Below are positions 58,401 through 64,000 of a DNA stretch of 64,000 nt, one piece after another. This DNA is from Phallus indusiatus (lineage: Eukaryota > Basidiomycota > Agaricomycetes > Phallales > Phallaceae): the NCBI GenBank assembly GCA_027605045.1, contig JAQFWX010000007.1, positions 124,001 to 188,000 of the forward strand. The letters run 5' to 3'. A model generated the notes under the pieces. It searched no databases. It had not been told where the DNA came from and was given only the letters and a program-made list of their open reading frames with translations. Positions within the stretch are counted from its first letter, which is position 1; the number at the start of each line of letters is the position of its first letter. Made by a program: the position numbers and the translations under genes.

Positions 58401-59568
58401 GCGTGTCCAACTTTGGCAAGGCAAATTCGATATCAAAGACCTTTTCGTAATCAACCAGCGCTTTGGCCTTGATATCCAAAGCAAACTACGCATGATTCGT
58501 GATGTGGCATTTTTTTTCAATACTCGGAAACACATACCTGAGCTTGATCAATGACGTCCTCGGTCCCTGTTCCATTGTCAAATAAGACCGCGGACGAAAG
58601 AAAATGGACGTTGATTACCGTATATCCTTAGAGACCGTACCTTCCCGCTTAAAGGACTTGTATAAGAACTCTCTAAGAACTTGAATTCTCCGTTAGCGAA
58701 AACCACAATGTAAGTAGACATCTGTTGTTATCACCACTATCAGAGTTGATATATTGAGTACAATCAAGACTACCTTGGGCGTTGTCTCAAACCGGGTTAA
58801 TTTCCAACCTTCGTAGTTTCCATCCTCAAACAAGTTAGCATGGTGACCTGGGGTAATTGCGTCTTCGGATATAGCTGGCATATTGGCTAAACTGACGGTG
58901 TTGGTCTTGGATATCATAGTTACAGCGAACGTGGCCTTCAGGGCAGGTTCGTCCCAGCAAGGAAAAGCAGTACGAGCAGCGGTCGCCTGGTAGAGGCTGA
59001 GTAAATGGAATAGCTGAGTGAAAGAGGATTGCTGGATTACCTGAAATTGTGTAAGAGCGTAATGACGTTCTCTATTTTGGATATTATATCTCGAGTAGTA
59101 ATATCCTACGATTTGTTTGAACGATGATTATACGTATTGAGATGGGCACTGTACATACCTTGCATGTTATTCAACAACTGGTTTCTATAAAGAATAGATA
59201 GCCTGGCCTTGTCTCCTTTCTTGAAAGGGGATGGAAGAATCAGAGTCGCTCTCTCGTTTTCTTCGTCGAGCGTAAGATTGGCTAGATCAACTGGCGTCGG
59301 TTTATCGTCGAGCTTGGAGACATAGACATTCTCTATAATGAGCTTCGAAGAGTTGAATGTGAATGAATTAGTGTCAGAATTAACGTCGAGGCTTGAAATA
59401 ATTATTAGTTCGACCGCGGGACAGAAAGGGCACATCATACTATATAGAAACAAATCCTCGATATTCGAGTTTGTCGAGGTCGGTTTTGAGCGTAAGATCA
59501 TAGTGGACCGGCCTAGCTTCGGTAGGAAGCCTATACTGTGCCGGAGATTCAGTTGAGAGATTAGACAT
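55425..59568 (-). CDS. M1 zinc aminopeptidase 2 (Ape2/AAP1 type)
   Basis: Paralogue of the gene at 42494, with the same exon plan on the minus strand. It starts MSNLSTESPAQYRLPTEARP at 59568 and ends NNTVEAGIP at 55425. Every exon traced keeps phase, so it looks functional. Differences: the segment before the exopeptidase motif is one residue shorter, and the motif is GGMEN (58317-58331) instead of GAMEN; GGMEN also occurs in real M1 enzymes such as LTA4 hydrolase. The zinc site is HEIAH with NEG 18 residues on. Two introns have GC donors (gcatgt, starting at 57683 and 57309) where gene 1 has gtatgt. A short unmatched spacing in the middle (LMPNWILK for LMHDWTSK) shows divergence. Divergent to F-box copy K. 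Confidence 0.87.
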
Positions 59569-60488
59569 GGGGGGAGTGGTGATGGGGGTGTGACTTGTAT
59601 GCGGTTCCGAGTTTGTCTTATATACTCGCAGAAGCGCGTGTATACATTTTAAGCCTGCGAAGGAGCGATTACTGCTTATAAGCATCAGTAACGCTTACTC
59701 CGATAGCCCTACGATTTGATGGATTCCATAATAGATCATGTGATCAACTGGACTATGGAATGATGCACTCGTCCACTCGGAAGGCCTTTTAATAATAGAA
59801 TTACTTTTCGGACACGGGGAGAATAATCCTGCACGCAGGCCGAAAGCTCCAAAGGTTTAAAGAGCAAGGTTTTGGAAAGTAGGTTTTGAAGCGCCATGGA
59901 CTCGTCATACTAGCTTGTTGTTCAATTTCTAAGCCACCGTGACTTTGATAAACTGATTGCGCCGGTACGAGACATTTATTGAGCGTTCAAATTCACGCTT
60001 CAAATCACGTGTTCCTCATACGAGAGTGTGGTAAATCTATTAATGAGTCATTGTAATTTGTAGATTCATACGTAGGTAAAAGAACTTACTATGACCAATA
60101 ATGCGGAAAGTTCTTTTACTGCAGTCTGTGAAAATACTTGAAAATTGAGCTTGACCTGAGCTTAGATATATTGTTTAACTTTTTCCCGACCTTGTTATTC
60201 GTGTCAGTATGGTTCCTAATAGCCTACAAAGTAGTTGAACTTAAATATTAAATGACCATGCTCTTGACAATCACTAACCGTCTTTTATTTTGAAAAAATC
60301 ATGGATCTGAGAAGACCGGACATGTTTGTACAAGCAGATATTTCTCATTCATGTTATCCGTACCTCAGGCTGGTGGAGGGAGCGAAAAGGAAACGTGTTA
60401 CGCGTCGTGACAGCGTATTGTGGGTGGTAGTGGGTGAGTGCGCCCATTCGCAAACTTCTACGCTAACGCAACGCAACGACACTGAAAG
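59569..60488. promoter_or_regulatory. Divergent promoter region, aminopeptidase 2 and F-box copy K
   Basis: 920 bp between divergent genes. The diverged leader motif (tattgtgggtggtagtgggtgag) lies at about 60416, some 70 bp before the F-box start. No coding exon is seen. Confidence 0.4.
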
Positions 60489-62108
60489 ATGCTTAATCAC
60501 GTTCCATACGAAGTCTTCAGTAATATTATCAAGTTGTCATATAAAGGCTCCTCAATTCTCACTACTATGTTCGACGCCGAAGATACATGCCAACCTCCGA
60601 TTCAGGCGACCCACGTTTGTCGTTCATGGAGGATCGCACTACTGTCCGACCCAACGATGTGGACTCGCATCAAGCTGAACTTCACCGGGAAAAACTCAGA
60701 CGAAGTGGAAGAAATGATCTCCCGGTCCGGTTCTGCCTTGTTGGACGTCTATATCAAACGACTTGAAGGTTCCATCGACCCGCCTCAATTTGTTGATTTG
60801 ACGAATACACTTTCTCATATTCACAGAATTCGGAACCTCCAGATTTTCATCCCAGATACGCTTATTAACGTTGTCTTTCGCCTCCTCAGGCAGCCCGCCC
60901 CGAGGTTACAAAGGCTCTATTTTCATGTCTGCGATCTCTCAAATGAACAGGAATGGGATAGAACGCTCCAGGAAGCCTATCCGAATTTATTTCTTGCAAA
61001 TGCGCCAAACCTCAAACATGTACATCTTTATATCTCTGCGGGTCTCAAGAAACAATCCCTTTCCCTGCTCAAAAACCTGACGAGGCTTCACCTTTCCATT
61101 ATCTCTAGCACGATCGTCGACGGTGATATTCTCCTCGCCGTTCTTCGTTTGTCACCGTGCCTTCAGGTTATCAACATACTATGGGCAATCTTGGATTCCA
61201 AGATCGTTGGTACTATACAATCTAACGATCGCATCACCTTGTCGTGTTTGCGCAAACTCGTGCTAGGAGGCAGCTTCGGAATCGATAATTTGAATTTTAT
61301 TCTGGGATGTTTAGATTTGGATAAAGTCGATTTTGATGTTACTTGTGACGATGTTTACTCCGAAATTTCCGACTCAAATATCTTATTACACTTCCTCGCG
61401 ACCCAACGACGGCTTTCCCTTCTTTCGGTTACTCCCTACCTTTCCTCGGATACGGATATGGCGATCGAATTTTCCGAGAAGATGGTTATGGGATTCCCCG
61501 CGTTCCGTCCTCTCCCTAAAGACAGTTCAGTATTTAGAATACTATACAACGACTACGCGCCATTGGAATCCCTGTTTGATTCACTCAAGAAATTCAAAAT
61601 GTCCGATATTACCCATATGTACTTGGAGTTCGTTCCTGCGGAGATTACGGGCCTTGGAAGTATTTTCCTTCTACTAAACAATCTACAACTATTGCATGTC
61701 AATCACGCCTCCTGGAACAAATACTACAGCGGCCAAATTTCAACTCGGACAATGTATCTAGATGTCTTGGTGCCTCAGGTGCAAACACCAAATTCTCAGG
61801 TGGAAGCAGCCTCGAATTCAGAATCAGATCGCGACTCAGACTATGAGTCGAATTTCGAAGCTACCCGAGTACAATTCCCGTGCCCCTCTTTGCTGTTTTT
61901 GGAACTAGCTCTTTCTGACACGTTTGAAGAATTTTACATTCAAAAGCTCATCCAATGCTACGAAATTCGAGAACAAATGGGATACCCGTTCAAGTCAGTA
62001 ACTGTCTACTCCAGATGTTCAACTTTCGTTGAAACCGCTAGAGCATGGTTGAGGACTTATGGGCCTGGATGTTTGCACATTCATGTTGAATTGTGGAAAT
62101 TCATTTGA
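60489..62108 (+). CDS. F-box protein, family copy K (intact, diverged)
   Basis: Intronless, 539 residues, MLNHVPYEVFSNIIKLSYK. It keeps THVCRSWRIALLSDPTMW, a leucine-rich middle (LSLLKNLTRLHLSIISSTIV, LKKFKMSDITHMYLEFVP), the acidic linker (ASNSESDRDSDYESN) and a shorter C-terminal block (PCPSLLFLELALSD). It is nearest to the fragment at 62757. The F-box start MLN-VPYEVF separates this pair from the MLDR group. It is the right-hand partner of aminopeptidase 2, mirroring copy I and aminopeptidase 1. Confidence 0.8.
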   Translation: MLNHVPYEVFSNIIKLSYKGSSILTTMFDAEDTCQPPIQATHVCRSWRIALLSDPTMWTRIKLNFTGKNSDEVEEMISRSGSALLDVYIKRLEGSIDPPQFVDLTNTLSHIHRIRNLQIFIPDTLINVVFRLLRQPAPRLQRLYFHVCDLSNEQEWDRTLQEAYPNLFLANAPNLKHVHLYISAGLKKQSLSLLKNLTRLHLSIISSTIVDGDILLAVLRLSPCLQVINILWAILDSKIVGTIQSNDRITLSCLRKLVLGGSFGIDNLNFILGCLDLDKVDFDVTCDDVYSEISDSNILLHFLATQRRLSLLSVTPYLSSDTDMAIEFSEKMVMGFPAFRPLPKDSSVFRILYNDYAPLESLFDSLKKFKMSDITHMYLEFVPAEITGLGSIFLLLNNLQLLHVNHASWNKYYSGQISTRTMYLDVLVPQVQTPNSQVEAASNSESDRDSDYESNFEATRVQFPCPSLLFLELALSDTFEEFYIQKLIQCYEIREQMGYPFKSVTVYSRCSTFVETARAWLRTYGPGCLHIHVELWKFI

Positions 62109-62574
62109 GGTTGTTTATCGCGACCTGGGAAGGGTACAAATTATGTTTCATCTGAAACATATTCTCTCGTTTACAAAATACATATTCATTATGGGCAAGG
62201 TTGGAAATGTATATCATCCTAATTTTACATTCTTGAAACGTATCTAGAATTCATGCACTTATGCAAGGGAATCAAATCTACTAATGCCGCCGTCCAGAGT
62301 AGAAGCTAGACTTCTGGTAGTGATGCGTATAACGAATATGAAGGATTAATTGGCGTTAAATGGGTCCCGCACGAGACTGTCGCCATCATGTGTGTGTAGT
62401 GAAATATCTTATTTTATTGACCGCATAAGTAAACATCATTGGCAGCTGAATCCTGATCACAGGTTTCCAAGGTTCTAACTTTACTACGAACATCAGCATA
62501 ACTAGTATAGCGGCTGTTTATAATTGAAATCACCACCAAGATCATCTCAAGCAACACCTGATGCAATTTTATTG
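62109..62574. other. Intergenic, nothing recognised
   Basis: Downstream of copy K. No coding exon was found before the aminopeptidase remnant. Confidence 0.35.
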
Positions 62575-62655
62575 ATTTTTCTTCCACTCCTTCAGCTTCC
62601 TTCAGCCAATCGTTAACTTCATCCTTACTTCTCTGGGACAAGGGTCAGCATAGCG
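62575..62655 (-). pseudogene. Remnant of a third M1 aminopeptidase (last exon)
   Basis: On the minus strand, RSKDEVNDWLKEAEGVEEK matches the last exon of both M1 genes ([17 protein letters not shown]). The preceding acceptor and a few intron bases (cttgtcccag region) also match aminopeptidase 2. The rest of the gene is absent; about 30 bp further right the sequence is already the leader of F-box fragment L. The remainder was presumably deleted. Confidence 0.65.
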
Positions 62656-62756
62656 TGCATCAGAGCGCGTCGGCGGCGTCGCTAGCGTGTTGTGGGTGGC
62701 AGTGGGTGAATGCGCCTATTCACAAACTTTTCCGCTAACACAACGCAACGACGTTG

Positions 62757-62915
62757 AAATGCTTAATCGCGTTCCATACGAAGTTTTCAGTAATATTATC
62801 AAGTTATCATGTGAAGACTTCTCGCTCATCGCTCCTATATTCGACGCCGAAGAGATATGCAGACCGCCAATCGAGGCGACCCATGTTTGTCGTTCATGGA
62901 GGGCTGCGCTACTGT
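62757..62915 (+). pseudogene. F-box protein fragment, copy L
   Basis: MLNRVPYEVFSNIIKLSCED to THVCRSWRAALL, the first ~52 residues of a copy-K-like gene, with its diverged leader motif at about 62688. At 62915 it runs straight into the TG end of an LTR and stops two codons later. Only the F-box module remains. Confidence 0.75.
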
Positions 62916-63191
62916 TGTGAAGTCTGCGAGAATGTAGACTACACGAGCTTCGAGAAGATTTGGATAGTCACACAATAGAGTGTTTAAATGCCTCGTCAAT
63001 TCGAAACTGGGGGAAACTACATACAAAACAGGGGGTTTATATATGTTTTTAAGAGACCATGATTAAGTAAGAAAGAAAATAGGGACGAGGAAAATAAGGA
63101 AAACTTAAGTAAGGGGGATTGAGTAACGAAGATTATGAAAGAAAATAGTTCTCGGGCCGGGGCACTTGTAAGAAGGTACGTATCCCTTACA
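62916..63191 (-). mobile_element. 3' LTR of a minus-strand retroelement
   Basis: 276 bp, with ends TGTGAAG and CCTTACA read on plus, so it begins TGTAAGGG on minus. Immediately beyond its right end, on minus, is the purine-rich GGAGGGCGGG (63192-63201), placed as the polypurine tract just 5' of a 3' LTR. This sets the orientation: the body of the element extends to the right, past the window edge. Insertion destroyed F-box copy L. Confidence 0.65.
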
Positions 63192-63220
63192 CCCGCCCTC
63201 CAGCGCAGGTATACCGGCGC

Positions 63221-63961
63221 TCAGTTCAACTCGGCAGTTTCCGCGTGCTCGTTCTCCAGATTTTCGATGGATTCCAGCCCGGCGCCAGCGTCGTCGACGT
63301 TGCCAAAGCCAATCAATTCGCCGTTCGACATAGTCGACATTTCCATCTCGATGTCCATATCGGGCAATTCGTCGCCGGTCCCCGCGGCAAGGAAATCATC
63401 CTCCAGGGCATTAGTTGCAGGGTCAGACTCGTCATCTCTCGCATTAGGTATCAGACCGGCGATATTCGCATTGGTATGGGCCGGTGCGAGAAGTTGAGCA
63501 AGAAAATGATTAGGATCAGCGTTATTGATCGAGAGAGATGTTGTGATAGGAGCGGGAGAAGCGAGGTTGGGGTGATTATGAGGAGCAGGAGATGTAGGGA
63601 TGGGGGTAGCAGGCGCAGTCAGTTGGATATTATTTTTGGTTGATTTACCGGATGCAGCATCAAGGATCGTCTGCTCTGACTGCGTGGGTTGAGAATTCAC
63701 TTGTTTGCGAAAGTTTCTCTGTCTCCCCAAGGGCGGCAGCCCCTTCGCGACGCGAAAGGCTTGGGCAGCCTGCCATTTGGCTTTTCTCTCCTCATTGCGC
63801 TTCTTGTAATGAGCAACGCGTTGTTTCGCTTCGCTCAGCTCAGCGTCCCGCCCTTTCTGATACATCTCCATAGATTTCTCAAGCATGGGACCGAGGAACG
63901 CCCCCGAGAATTTACCCGCGAAGCTGAGGAATGTGTCCATATCCGACTCTTTCAACGACAT
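63221..63961 (-). CDS. Element-encoded protein of unknown function (extends to window edge)
   Basis: An uninterrupted minus frame that ends 20 bp before the polypurine tract of the 3' LTR. From ATG 63961 it gives 246 residues, but the frame stays open to the window end, so the start is uncertain. The first part is helical and basic (AKQRVAHYKKRNEERKAKWQ), then Pro/Ser/Thr-rich (PATPIPTSPAPHNHPN), then acidic (MDIEMEMSTMSNGELIGFGN). It lacks reverse transcriptase or integrase motifs. A Gag-like or accessory protein of a non-autonomous element is possible; I do not recognise it. Confidence 0.45.
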   Translation of the reverse strand: MSLKESDMDTFLSFAGKFSGAFLGPMLEKSMEMYQKGRDAELSEAKQRVAHYKKRNEERKAKWQAAQAFRVAKGLPPLGRQRNFRKQVNSQPTQSEQTILDAASGKSTKNNIQLTAPATPIPTSPAPHNHPNLASPAPITTSLSINNADPNHFLAQLLAPAHTNANIAGLIPNARDDESDPATNALEDDFLAAGTGDELPDMDIEMEMSTMSNGELIGFGNVDDAGAGLESIENLENEHAETAELN

Positions 63962-64000
63962 CGAGCACGATCTAAGAGGAAGGTCAGTAGAGGAAACGGA

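Noticed and set aside
1..64000. CRISPR arrays, operons, ribosome binding sites, rRNA genes, bacterial insertion sequences
   Set aside because: None is visible; the intron-rich gene structure is fungal nuclear DNA, where these features are not expected.

Overview
The window is nuclear DNA of a basidiomycete fungus, most likely a gilled mushroom (Agaricomycetes). Most genes are split by many 45-70 bp introns with GT/AG (sometimes GC/AG) ends and CTAAC/CTAAT-like branch sites. The gene content also fits: a microbial-type rhodopsin, an N-terminally anchored P450, a secreted GPI-type glycoprotein of a basidiomycete family, small beta-trefoil and cysteine-knot-like proteins, and an expanded intronless F-box family. 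All gene models were spliced by eye; exon junctions follow phase and family similarity and were not checked against RNA.

Left part (1-12.5 kb): a ten-exon opsin (338-1928), a low-complexity C2H2-like zinc-finger protein (2235-4319, minus), the complex III hinge protein QCR6 (4881-5581), a four-exon beta-trefoil protein resembling fungal protease inhibitors (6026-6616, minus) and a 75-residue secreted peptide with a six-cysteine knot spacing (9343-9676, minus). The rest of this part is gene-poor.

Middle part (13-42 kb): an amplified family of intronless F-box proteins of about 540-570 residues. Intact copies lie at 13078, 21790, 34190, 37212 and 40106. One copy is split by a 653-bp LTR (15042-17336). 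One is 5'-truncated, LTR-invaded and broken at its C-terminus by a serine carboxypeptidase gene (17680-19010). One has a shifted C-terminus (31102). The minus-strand copies at 31-39 kb sit in a tandem array with a unit of about 3.0 kb. A Zn-cluster-like gene, a 191-residue unknown gene, an omega-type GST with a 4-nt exon and one more unknown gene lie between the two F-box blocks.

Right part (42-64 kb): two complete 27-exon-type M1 aminopeptidase genes (42494-46674 plus; 55425-59568 minus), each sharing a divergent promoter region with an F-box gene (40106 and 60489). A third aminopeptidase survives only as its last exon (about 62575-62655) beside a truncated F-box copy. Between them are a P450 (47053-49369, minus), a MAG-type glycoprotein (51637-52982) and an F-box pseudogene (53408-55039). 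The right edge holds the 3' end of an LTR retroelement that interrupts the last F-box copy.

Taken together, the 13-63 kb stretch is a birth-and-death locus. F-box genes and M1 aminopeptidases are duplicated as blocks, then broken by LTR insertions (three with 4-bp target duplications), frameshifts and a gene insertion. F-box proteins normally deliver substrates to SCF ubiquitin ligases, and M1 aminopeptidases trim peptides. A shared role in protein turnover is possible but is inference only.
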